Source: Nitrospina sp. (GTDB taxonomy: Bacteria; Nitrospinota; Nitrospinia; Nitrospinales; VA-1). From it: a DNA stretch of 5,617 nt. Every line of letters begins with the position of its first letter. Position 1 is the stretch's first letter. Both the position numbers and the translations under genes were made by a program. Under the pieces are notes generated by a model that made no database searches, was not told the origin of the DNA, and saw nothing but the letters and a program-made list of their open reading frames with translations. This document shows positions 1-5,115 of this stretch, piece by piece. The DNA lies in contig JABJCF010000070.1 in the NCBI GenBank assembly GCA_018665625.1, positions 1 to 5,617 on the forward strand, read 5' to 3'.

Positions 1-1
1 A

Positions 2-256
2 TTTTTTTGCGCGATATCTCCTGAGCAAAGGCCCATGTATGTTGCAACAGTTGCAAGGGCTTTGAAAAAAGGCGGAATGCTTGCGGGCCTTTTCTATCAT
101 ACAGGGCAGGAAGGTGGGCCGCCTTTCAATACGACTCAGGATGATATTGTTAAAAGTTTTTCAGATTCGTTTGAAATTCGGGAATTGGCTCAAGCTAAAA
201 ATTCTGCTGAGCAAAGAAAAGATAAAGAGTGGTTGGCTATACTTGTTAAAAAGTAA
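2..256 (+). CDS. TPMT-like SAM-dependent methyltransferase, C-terminal part (5' end outside window)
   Basis: The frame is open from the left edge to a TAA at 254-256 and gives 84 residues, so only the C-terminal part of the protein is present. The visible part begins FFCAISPEQRPMYV, continues with an LKKGGMLAGLFYH strand-loop, then GGPPFNTT, and ends R-KDKEWLAILVKK. The FFCAI-P-x-x-R-x-x-Y element, the LKxGG turn, the GPPF-xT stretch and the terminal RxxxEWLAI strand are what I know from bacterial thiopurine S-methyltransferase-type class I methyltransferases. These transfer a methyl group from S-adenosylmethionine to thiol, selenol, halide or related small acceptors in the cytosol. The SAM-binding glycine-rich motif I should lie upstream, outside the window, so the substrate cannot be inferred. 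An ATG at 35 is internal, because conserved family sequence precedes it. Its end overlaps the convergent SRAP gene by 11 bp. A more general class I methyltransferase remains possible. Confidence 0.78.
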   Translation, partial: FFCAISPEQRPMYVATVARALKKGGMLAGLFYHTGQEGGPPFNTTQDDIVKSFSDSFEIRELAQAKNSAEQRKDKEWLAILVKK

Positions 257-908
257 ATGAGCTTTGTCCTGCAGGTTGCAATAGTTTTGCTTCGTTGTTC
301 TTCGGGGCATTGATTGCAGTCGATATCTCAAAATATTCCAGTTCGTCATCAAGGCCGGGTGTAAATAATGAGGTTAGAGAATTGCTGTCGGCAGATAGCC
401 AGGCTGCATAATCACCTGGACGTAATATAACCGGCATCCTCGAATGTAATGGGGACAATTTTGTATTTGCCTCCGTGGTGACAATGGCAAAGGTGTTGAG
501 TGGGTCTTCCCCGGAATCCCATGTTGACCAAAGTCCCGCAAAAGCAAACAGACGCTGGTCTTTCATTCTAATATAATGTGGCTTTTTTCCTTTCCATTCG
601 ATGAACCCATCTGCTGGAATCAGGCAACGCTGGTTTTTAAACGATTCCCGAAAACTGGGTTTTTCGTGAAGGGTTTCTGAACGGGCGTTGATGAGTTTAT
701 TACCCGTTTGCACATCTTTGGCCCAGGACGGGATCAATCCCCATTTCATTTCTGTCAATTGCGATTGATTTTGGGAGTTTACTACGACTGCCGAAATCTG
801 ACTGGGGGCGATATTAAAACTGGGGAAATATTTTAGGCTGATGCGTACGGGTTTAAAATGCGACTCGATGGTTTTGATAGATTTTGAAAGTGTATATCTT
901 CCGCACAT
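246..908 (-). CDS. SRAP-domain abasic-site DNA-protein crosslink protein (YedK/HMCES family)
   Basis: The 220-aa product has the usual length of bacterial SRAP (SOS response-associated peptidase-like) proteins and fills a single domain. It starts MCGRYTLS, so removal of Met1 exposes Cys2, the nucleophile that in YedK/HMCES forms a thiazolidine crosslink with abasic sites in single-stranded DNA. This fixes the start at 908. Other family motifs follow in order: NIAPSQ (32-37), WGLIPSWAKD (56-65), INARSET with Asn74 and Arg76, RCLIPADGFIEW with Glu104, FAFAGLW (121-127), and LHSRMPV with His155. Cys2, Asn74, Glu104 and His155 correspond to the known YedK active-site residues Cys2, Asn75, Glu105 and His160, so the protein looks fully active. 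The expected role is shielding abasic sites during replication, in the cytosol. The gene stands alone: convergent with the methyltransferase and divergent from the aminopeptidase. I see no obvious LexA box upstream, so SOS control is not supported by the sequence. Confidence 0.96.
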   Translation of the reverse strand: MCGRYTLSKSIKTIESHFKPVRISLKYFPSFNIAPSQISAVVVNSQNQSQLTEMKWGLIPSWAKDVQTGNKLINARSETLHEKPSFRESFKNQRCLIPADGFIEWKGKKPHYIRMKDQRLFAFAGLWSTWDSGEDPLNTFAIVTTEANTKLSPLHSRMPVILRPGDYAAWLSADSNSLTSLFTPGLDDELEYFEISTAINAPKNNEAKLLQPAGQSSFTF

Positions 909-916
909 TTTGGGCG

Positions 917-922
917 TCGCCT
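917..922 (-). promoter_or_regulatory. Ribosome binding site of the SRAP gene
   Basis: Read on the minus strand this is AGGCGA, separated by 8 nt from the ATG at 908. It is an imperfect but well-spaced Shine-Dalgarno match and supports the start that places the catalytic cysteine at position 2. Confidence 0.55.
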
Positions 923-963
923 AAGTTTAAAGTTAAAGCATTAAAAGACCGAATGTTTAGTGT

Positions 964-993
964 AGTATATTTAAAGCTAAAAAATAATTCCAA
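964..993 (-). promoter_or_regulatory. Candidate sigma70-type promoter of the SRAP gene
   Basis: On the minus strand a TTGGAA -35-like element (988-993) and a TATACT -10-like element (964-969, one mismatch to TATAAT) are separated by 18 bp. Transcription would start near 957, giving a leader of roughly 50 nt with the ribosome binding site inside. The region is AT-rich, so chance matches are likely. The alternative pair TTGAAT and TTTAAA in the same stretch is weaker. Confidence 0.35.
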
Positions 994-1020
994 TTCAAAT
1001 AACATTAATATTTTAAATAT

Positions 1021-2424
1021 ATGAAATCGAAAAAGAAAATTCACTCAGGGATATTTCGTGATGGTGGGGCGGGTGCCTATGCGAAACGCAGATATCGCGA
1101 TAGAAGAAACAAATTGATGGAAAAGGAAAACTCGTTAATGGTTATAACGGGTGTTCCCTATGGACCAGGTGGAAAAACCGTGTGGGCCTATGCCCATAGC
1201 CCAACTTATCAGGAACCGGCGATGATGTATTTAACCGGCATCAACCAGAACAATGTCATTTTGTTGCTTGATCCCAAGTCCAAAGTGTCCAAGGAGATTC
1301 TTTTTGTTGGCCGGAAGGATCGAATAATGGAATTTTGGGAGGGTGTTCGATTTGGTGTGGGGGATAAGAAGAGCATTAAAGAAGTCCAGTCTGTTACCGG
1401 AATTAAAGATGTTCGTGATATTGGTGAGTTAAAAGAGGTGCTTAAAGAAAGGTTTCTAAAGAATAAAAAGAAATCTCTGGGGACGTTTTGGTATGAAGGC
1501 ACACGAAGAGGAAAAGTAACCAGTATTACAACCGACCATAATTACGACTTTAAACAGAAGCTCGGAGGCTGGGTGCGTGAGTGGAAGGCTCCGAAAACTA
1601 CTCTAAAAAACATAATGTCGAGTCATTTCGAATTGCGCCTGCCTTTAGATAAGTACGATATTGTAAATGCCAGAAAGGCTCAGGAAATTACCGGAGAAGC
1701 ATTCAAGGTGATGTTAAAAAACTTTGATGATTTTAAAAATGAATGTCAGGTGCAGGGGTTTGTAGAAGGGAAAATGCTAATGAACTCTCCCTATGGCCTC
1801 AGCTATCCTTCCATTGTTGCCTCGGGTACTAATGCGACAATTCTTCACTACATGAAAAATGATGATCCAATTTCTAAAAATGAAATGATGTTGATGGATT
1901 TCGGTGTTCGCTGGATGACCATGCATGCTGACATTACTAGAACATTTCCTGTTTCAGGGAAGTTTAATCCTATGCAGAAGATGCTTTATGAAATTGTGCT
2001 GAAGGGGCAAAAGGAAGTAGAAAAGGCTGCTCGAGCTGGAGTCACGGTTGAAGAATTGAATGAGGTGTGTTGGAGGGTGGTCAATGATGGAATGAAGAAT
2101 AAGTTTTCTGCCGCAGGAGGTAAATTTAAACTTCGATACAATGAAAGACCACATGGCGTGAGCCACTTGATGGGCGAACAGGAACATGACGGCGATCCAT
2201 TTCGCAACTATGCTTCTCAGCCAATGAAAGCAGGGTGGATGATAAGTAATGAGCCGGGCCTGTATGGAGAATTTAAAATTCGATTGAATGGTAAAACTTA
2301 TGATGAAACCATTGGGATTCGAATTGAGGATAATCTGGTCATGACCCAGAAAGGTTGTCTGAACCTTTCGAGTATCATTCCAAAGAGTGTGAGGGAGATT
2401 GAGAGATTGATGGCTGGAGGCTAG
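1021..2424 (+). CDS. pepP: Xaa-Pro aminopeptidase (aminopeptidase P, M24B family)
   Basis: This 467-aa cytosolic metalloenzyme should remove N-terminal residues that precede proline. Residues about 17-165 form the aminopeptidase P N-terminal domain, with RRYRDRRNKLM (23-33) and the conserved MMYLTGINQNN around 68-78. The creatinase-like catalytic domain runs from about 205 to the end. The five di-metal ligands are all present: Asp293 (MDFG), Asp304 (ADITRTFP), His382 (PHGVSHLMG), Glu411 (SNEPGLY) and Glu436 (GIRIED). His276 (ILHY), His378, His389 and Arg434 match the additional catalytic residues of E. coli PepP (His243, His350, His361, Arg404). The length is close to the roughly 440 aa of E. 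coli PepP. The ATG at 1021 is the first in frame and gives a basic N-terminus (MKSKKKIHSG), but no Shine-Dalgarno sequence precedes it. A later start at 1117 would cut into the domain. The gene appears monocistronic, and its TAG stop interlocks with that of the convergent peroxiredoxin gene. Xaa-Pro dipeptidase (PepQ) is less likely because of the N-terminal domain motifs. Confidence 0.93.
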   Translation: MKSKKKIHSGIFRDGGAGAYAKRRYRDRRNKLMEKENSLMVITGVPYGPGGKTVWAYAHSPTYQEPAMMYLTGINQNNVILLLDPKSKVSKEILFVGRKDRIMEFWEGVRFGVGDKKSIKEVQSVTGIKDVRDIGELKEVLKERFLKNKKKSLGTFWYEGTRRGKVTSITTDHNYDFKQKLGGWVREWKAPKTTLKNIMSSHFELRLPLDKYDIVNARKAQEITGEAFKVMLKNFDDFKNECQVQGFVEGKMLMNSPYGLSYPSIVASGTNATILHYMKNDDPISKNEMMLMDFGVRWMTMHADITRTFPVSGKFNPMQKMLYEIVLKGQKEVEKAARAGVTVEELNEVCWRVVNDGMKNKFSAAGGKFKLRYNERPHGVSHLMGEQEHDGDPFRNYASQPMKAGWMISNEPGLYGEFKIRLNGKTYDETIGIRIEDNLVMTQKGCLNLSSIIPKSVREIERLMAGG

Positions 2425-2891
2425 AATTCTTTCAATGCATTGAGAACATCTTCAATGTGATTCTTAACTTTTACCTTTGGAAATATTTTTCTTACAGTGC
2501 CATTTTTGTCAATTAAGAATGTGGTTCGAACAATACCCATAAAAGTTTTTCCGTAGAGCTTTTTCTCCTGCCAGACTCCGTATTTCTGCACCACTTTTTT
2601 ATCAATATCCGCAAGCAAGGAAAAGGGAAGGTCGTATTTCTCAATAAACTTCTGGTGTCTTTCCTGGGAGTCGATGCTGACGCCGAGGATTACGGTAGAT
2701 TTAAAACTTTTTTGCTGATCCCTTAAATCGCAAGCTTGTGTTGTGCAACCGGGTGTCATATCTTTAGGGTAAAAATATAGAACAACATTCTTTTTTCCCT
2801 TAAAAGAACTTAGTTTGACCTTTTTCCCGTTCTGATCAAGGGCCGTAAAATCTGGAGCCTTGTTCCCTTCTTTAATTTCTTTTGTTGCCAT
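2421..2891 (-). CDS. bcp: Thioredoxin-dependent thiol peroxidase (Bcp/PrxQ peroxiredoxin)
   Basis: The 156-aa product is full length for the Bcp/PrxQ group (about 155 aa), which reduces hydrogen peroxide and organic hydroperoxides using thioredoxin. It opens with KEGNKAPDFTALDQNGK (8-24), the usual start of the AhpC/TSA fold. The active-site segment YFYPKDMTPGCTTQACDLRD (39-58) carries the peroxidatic Cys49, the supporting Pro42 and Thr46, and the resolving Cys54 five residues later, the spacing typical of atypical 2-Cys PrxQ. Arg122 in GIVRTTFLID is the conserved active-site arginine. No signal peptide is visible, so the enzyme should be cytosolic. It lies 7 bp downstream of the small exported two-cysteine protein and is probably co-transcribed with it. 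The sequence before the ATG has no clear Shine-Dalgarno, so translation may be coupled to the upstream gene. Its TAG stop shares a CTAG with the convergent aminopeptidase gene. Confidence 0.95.
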   Translation of the reverse strand: MATKEIKEGNKAPDFTALDQNGKKVKLSSFKGKKNVVLYFYPKDMTPGCTTQACDLRDQQKSFKSTVILGVSIDSQERHQKFIEKYDLPFSLLADIDKKVVQKYGVWQEKKLYGKTFMGIVRTTFLIDKNGTVRKIFPKVKVKNHIEDVLNALKEF

Positions 2892-2898
2892 AATATTT

Positions 2899-3339
2899 TT
2901 AACTTGGAAGTTTTTCCAGGAGTTCGTTAATGTTTTTGTGAAGGGTTTTAAGAGATTCTAAAAATACTTCTTTTTTCCTACGGTCTCCACTTCTATTAAA
3001 AACCATCCTGGCATCTCCAATTAAGCCTAATATTTGACTATGAAGACTAGCGGTAGGAATTTTCCCTTCACTGCATAAGTTTTCAAAAGTGGAGATCAAA
3101 CGTTGGAGTTTTCCGTCAATTTGGAGACCTAGGAGAGATTCCGACCTGAGGGATTTGGACTGTTCCAGGTAGCCCCAGATACCGCCTTTATCCTGAATCA
3201 CGCCTTGGCTTCCTTGTAGTTCTTTTAGGCCATCTATACAAATGTCAGCGGCTAATGCAGGTTTCCCTGGAATCAGAATCAAAACATAAAGGGCCAGGAA
3301 AAGTAATTTCGTGCCCAACTTTGAATTGGAACTGCTCAT
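2899..3339 (-). CDS. Small exported two-cysteine protein of unknown function
   Basis: I do not recognise a family for this 146-aa protein. The N-terminus is a textbook Sec signal peptide: Ser/Lys n-region (MSSSNSKLGTK), a hydrophobic core LLFLALYVLILIP (12-24), then KPALA with probable cleavage after Ala30. The mature protein is about 116 residues and mostly helical-looking, with only two cysteines, Cys34 near the mature N-terminus and Cys89, which could form a disulfide in an oxidising periplasm. A charged amphipathic segment, RRKKEVFLESLKTLHKNINE (120-139), suggests a C-terminal helix. There is no lipobox, since the residues before Cys34 (AADI) do not fit one, so it is probably a soluble periplasmic or secreted protein. 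GGTGA (3344-3348) precedes the ATG by 4 nt and a good promoter lies 45-74 bp upstream. The peroxiredoxin gene follows 7 bp downstream. The signal peptide, ribosome binding site and promoter make it very likely a real gene. Confidence 0.85.
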   Translation of the reverse strand: MSSSNSKLGTKLLFLALYVLILIPGKPALAADICIDGLKELQGSQGVIQDKGGIWGYLEQSKSLRSESLLGLQIDGKLQRLISTFENLCSEGKIPTASLHSQILGLIGDARMVFNRSGDRRKKEVFLESLKTLHKNINELLEKLPS

Positions 3340-3343
3340 AATT

Positions 3344-3348
3344 TCACC
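3344..3348 (-). promoter_or_regulatory. Ribosome binding site of the two-cysteine protein gene
   Basis: The minus strand reads GGTGA, 4 nt before the ATG at 3339. Spacing is slightly short but within the working range, and it supports this start, which also gives a complete signal peptide. Confidence 0.5.
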
Positions 3349-3384
3349 GTCTATTAAAAGATCTCAAGTAGTGGGATTGTATTA

Positions 3385-3413
3385 ATTAAACAAGACACAA
3401 AGACTAAAGTCAA
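3385..3413 (-). promoter_or_regulatory. Sigma70-type promoter for the two-cysteine protein and peroxiredoxin operon
   Basis: On the minus strand a -35 element TTGACT (3408-3413) and a -10 element TTTAAT (3385-3390) are separated by exactly 17 bp, each with one mismatch to the E. coli consensus. Transcription would start near 3378 and give a leader of about 40 nt ending in the GGTGA ribosome binding site. It is correctly placed for the gene starting at 3339, and the peroxiredoxin gene would be carried on the same transcript. Two small palindromes overlap the -35 side. Confidence 0.6.
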
Positions 3414-3423
3414 ACTAAGTTTG
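3402..3423. repeat. Pair of adjacent small palindromes at the -35 region
   Basis: GACTAAAGTC (3402-3411) has 4-bp arms around two bases, and CAAACTAAGTTTG (3411-3423) has 6-bp arms around one base. They abut at base 3411 and together cover the -35 element of the promoter at 3385-3413. The loops are too small for an RNA hairpin, so a protein-binding operator is a possible reading. No known operator consensus is recognised. Confidence 0.4.
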
Positions 3424-3440
3424 TTCAGGTAGATTTGGGC

Positions 3441-3460
3441 CTCAACCCTTCGTTGTTGAG
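3441..3460 (-). repeat. Inverted repeat just after the TPR gene stop, weak terminator candidate
   Basis: CTCAAC (3441-3446) and GTTGAG (3455-3460) form a perfect 6-bp stem with an 8-nt loop, 14 nt past the stop codon of the TPR gene in its direction of transcription. The position suits a terminator. On the minus strand, however, the stem is followed by GCCCAAATC rather than a run of T, so intrinsic termination would be poor. Confidence 0.3.
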
Positions 3461-3473
3461 CAGGGCGGAAGAA

Positions 3474-5090
3474 TCAATTCATTAATTTTTGGAAGCCTTC
3501 GAGACCTCGTAATTTTTCAAATACTGGATCTGCTGCAATCATTTGTCTTGAGTTCGGGTTCAGCCTTATTGCCATGTCCACATTTTTTAACCCGTCTCCA
3601 AGATCGCCTTTCATAACGTAGGCCCGTGCAAGAAGTAGACGGTGGGAAAGAAGGTTTTCGTGTCTGGGGTGGATTATGAGTAGTCTTTCTAAAATAGAGA
3701 TGGTCCGATTATATTTTTCGCTTTTATAGTTTACGGTAGCCATGTTTAAAAGAGCTGGAAGATTAGACGGTTCCATTCGCAGTATCATGGAGTATATTCC
3801 CAGAGCACGTTGGTACATTCCAAAGTGGGCAAAAATTTCACCTTTTCGGTTCAAAGAGTTTGCAGGGTCAATAAACAATTCGTTGGGATTTAAAGGTAGC
3901 CGATTTATAGGAGTTCCTGATTCAGGGAATTCTGCTAAAGTTGTTTTGGCTACACCTTGTGGGTCACCTAATTCCTTGGCTTTTTCATAGAGTTCTTTAG
4001 CTTTATCAATTTTTCCACGAAGAATGGCTATGTCACCCCATTCTTGGTAACCCCTACTTTTTAAACGATTATTATCTTTTGCTGATTCGATAAGACGGGA
4101 CACAGCTTCTTCGGTCTTATCCAGTCTTAAAAACAGGCTGTACATGCCCACAAGTATCTCTTGTACCTTTTGGTCATCGGGGCTTAGTTTGGCCGCAGTT
4201 TCTATTTCAATGAGAGCCAGACCATAATCCTTATTTTTGTAAAGAGATTTTGACAAGCTTAGATGGTATTGCTTTGGGTCGATTTTCTGCGGTAGCTTTT
4301 GCGTCGCGTTTTTATTTACGTAGTCCCTCAACAATTTTGCAGACTCTGCTTTGGGGTGTTGCAGTCTCATTTCCAGGATTTTGTTGATATAAGAATTGGC
4401 AAGCTCTTTCTTCTCTTGAGTGGCATACAAATACGCAAGTTGGTAGGCAGCTTCAATATTTTTCTCGTCCACAGAAAGTGCTTTTTTGAAAGCTTCCTCT
4501 GCTTCTGTGTTGTTATTCAGGTATACAAGAATCATCCCTTTTTCATAGGGGTAGGTAGCGTTTTTCGGGGCCAGGTTTTCAGCCTGGGTCAGTTCTTTCA
4601 AAGCCCCCTGAGCATCGCCTGTCGCAGTTAAAGTTTTGGCATATTCGTAATGCGCCAAGGGGTTTTTGTAATGTTGTTGCGCTGCTATGACACAAGCCCT
4701 ATCAGAAATTTTTGCGTTTCCGAGTTTTCTATGAATTTGACAGAAGGCGAAATGCAAGGCTGGATGCTGCCGCTCCATTTTAAAGCCGATCAATAAAGTA
4801 TCCAGCGATTCTTTTGCCATTCCTTTTTCATACTGGACAAAAGATTTTAAAATAACCGGTGTGGCTTCTCTAGGAAGTGCTTTGTTTTTTTTATCCAATA
4901 AGGATAGGGCCGCATCGTATTTTTTTTGTTTTACGAGATTTTCTACTTCTTTGTAGTCAGGATCATTTCGTTCCCCTGATACCGAAAGTTCCCAATGAGC
5001 TATGTCTGGAGTGGGGTAAGTAGCCCAAGCCTGAGAAGTGAAAAAAATACTTGCTGAAATGAATGTGAAAAGAAGGGCGAAAGCTGGCAT
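3474..5090 (-). CDS. Exported TPR-repeat protein
   Basis: The 538-aa product begins with a hydrophobic Sec-type signal (LLFTFISASIFF, 6-17) ending SQAWA, with probable cleavage after Ala23. The rest is almost wholly tetratricopeptide repeats. Clear 34-residue units cover about 143-176, 177-210, 211-244, 273-306, 411-444 and 445-478, and more degenerate ones lie near 44-77, 347-380 and 481-514. The W/Y-x-LG/A-x-x-Y, A-x-x-x-F and P pattern is evident. A break at about 382-410 (FPESGTPINRLPLNPNE) separates an N-terminal and a C-terminal TPR block. The end, DPVFEKLRGLEGFQKLMN, is a common closing motif of TPR arrays. The protein should be a periplasmic or envelope-associated scaffold; its partner cannot be told from sequence. 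ATG 5090 is the first start after an in-frame TAG. It leaves a signal peptide with no basic residue, and AGGA (5104-5107) lies 13 nt away. It follows the DUF1566 gene by 25 bp, likely in one operon. Confidence 0.9.
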   Translation of the reverse strand: MPAFALLFTFISASIFFTSQAWATYPTPDIAHWELSVSGERNDPDYKEVENLVKQKKYDAALSLLDKKNKALPREATPVILKSFVQYEKGMAKESLDTLLIGFKMERQHPALHFAFCQIHRKLGNAKISDRACVIAAQQHYKNPLAHYEYAKTLTATGDAQGALKELTQAENLAPKNATYPYEKGMILVYLNNNTEAEEAFKKALSVDEKNIEAAYQLAYLYATQEKKELANSYINKILEMRLQHPKAESAKLLRDYVNKNATQKLPQKIDPKQYHLSLSKSLYKNKDYGLALIEIETAAKLSPDDQKVQEILVGMYSLFLRLDKTEEAVSRLIESAKDNNRLKSRGYQEWGDIAILRGKIDKAKELYEKAKELGDPQGVAKTTLAEFPESGTPINRLPLNPNELFIDPANSLNRKGEIFAHFGMYQRALGIYSMILRMEPSNLPALLNMATVNYKSEKYNRTISILERLLIIHPRHENLLSHRLLLARAYVMKGDLGDGLKNVDMAIRLNPNSRQMIAADPVFEKLRGLEGFQKLMN

Positions 5091-5103
5091 ATTATTTATA
5101 CTA

Positions 5104-5107
5104 TCCT
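5104..5107 (-). promoter_or_regulatory. Distant ribosome binding site of the TPR gene
   Basis: The minus strand reads AGGA, but 13 nt separate it from the ATG at 5090, longer than the usual 5-9. The bases between contain no other ATG, GTG or TTG in this frame, so the start is kept and the site is unusual. Confidence 0.4.
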
Positions 5108-5115
5108 AAAAAATA

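Larger units (their letters stand above)
909..1020. other. Divergent AT-rich intergenic region between SRAP gene and aminopeptidase gene
   Basis: These 112 bp separate two outward-facing genes and must hold both their promoters. The half next to the aminopeptidase gene is almost pure A and T. I find a plausible promoter only for the minus strand (964-993). On the plus strand there are TATATT (966-971) and TAATAT (1007-1012) -10-like words but no matching -35 element. No RNA gene or convincing hairpin is visible. Confidence 0.6.

Noticed and set aside
268..275. Palindrome CCTGCAGG near the methyltransferase/SRAP junction
   Set aside because: It is an 8-bp restriction-type palindrome inside the SRAP coding region with no loop or partner; chance is sufficient.
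853..1044. Minus-strand open frame of 63 aa across the divergent intergenic region
   Set aside because: It overlaps the start of the SRAP gene and the start of the aminopeptidase gene, has no recognisable domain, and its Phe/Leu/Lys/Asn-rich sequence reflects AT-rich DNA.
1209..1502. Minus-strand open frame of 97 aa inside the aminopeptidase gene
   Set aside because: It is antisense to a well-supported M24 coding region, with serine/phenylalanine-rich shadow composition and no motif.
1954..2207. Two overlapping minus-strand open frames opposite the aminopeptidase catalytic domain
   Set aside because: Both lie opposite conserved metal-ligand sequence, whose constraint explains the open frames; no start signal or domain is seen.
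2433..2442. Perfect palindrome CAATGCATTG near the convergent junction, considered as a bidirectional terminator
   Set aside because: It has no loop, lies within the last codons of the peroxiredoxin gene and has no adjacent T-run.
3742..3990. Plus-strand open frame of 82 aa opposite the TPR gene
   Set aside because: It is antisense to clear TPR motifs and has no family features.
4299..4631. Plus-strand open frame of 110 aa with a hydrophobic, Phe/Val-rich look
   Set aside because: It is the complement of Lys/Glu/Ala-rich TPR helices, which naturally yields Phe/Leu/Val-rich shadows.
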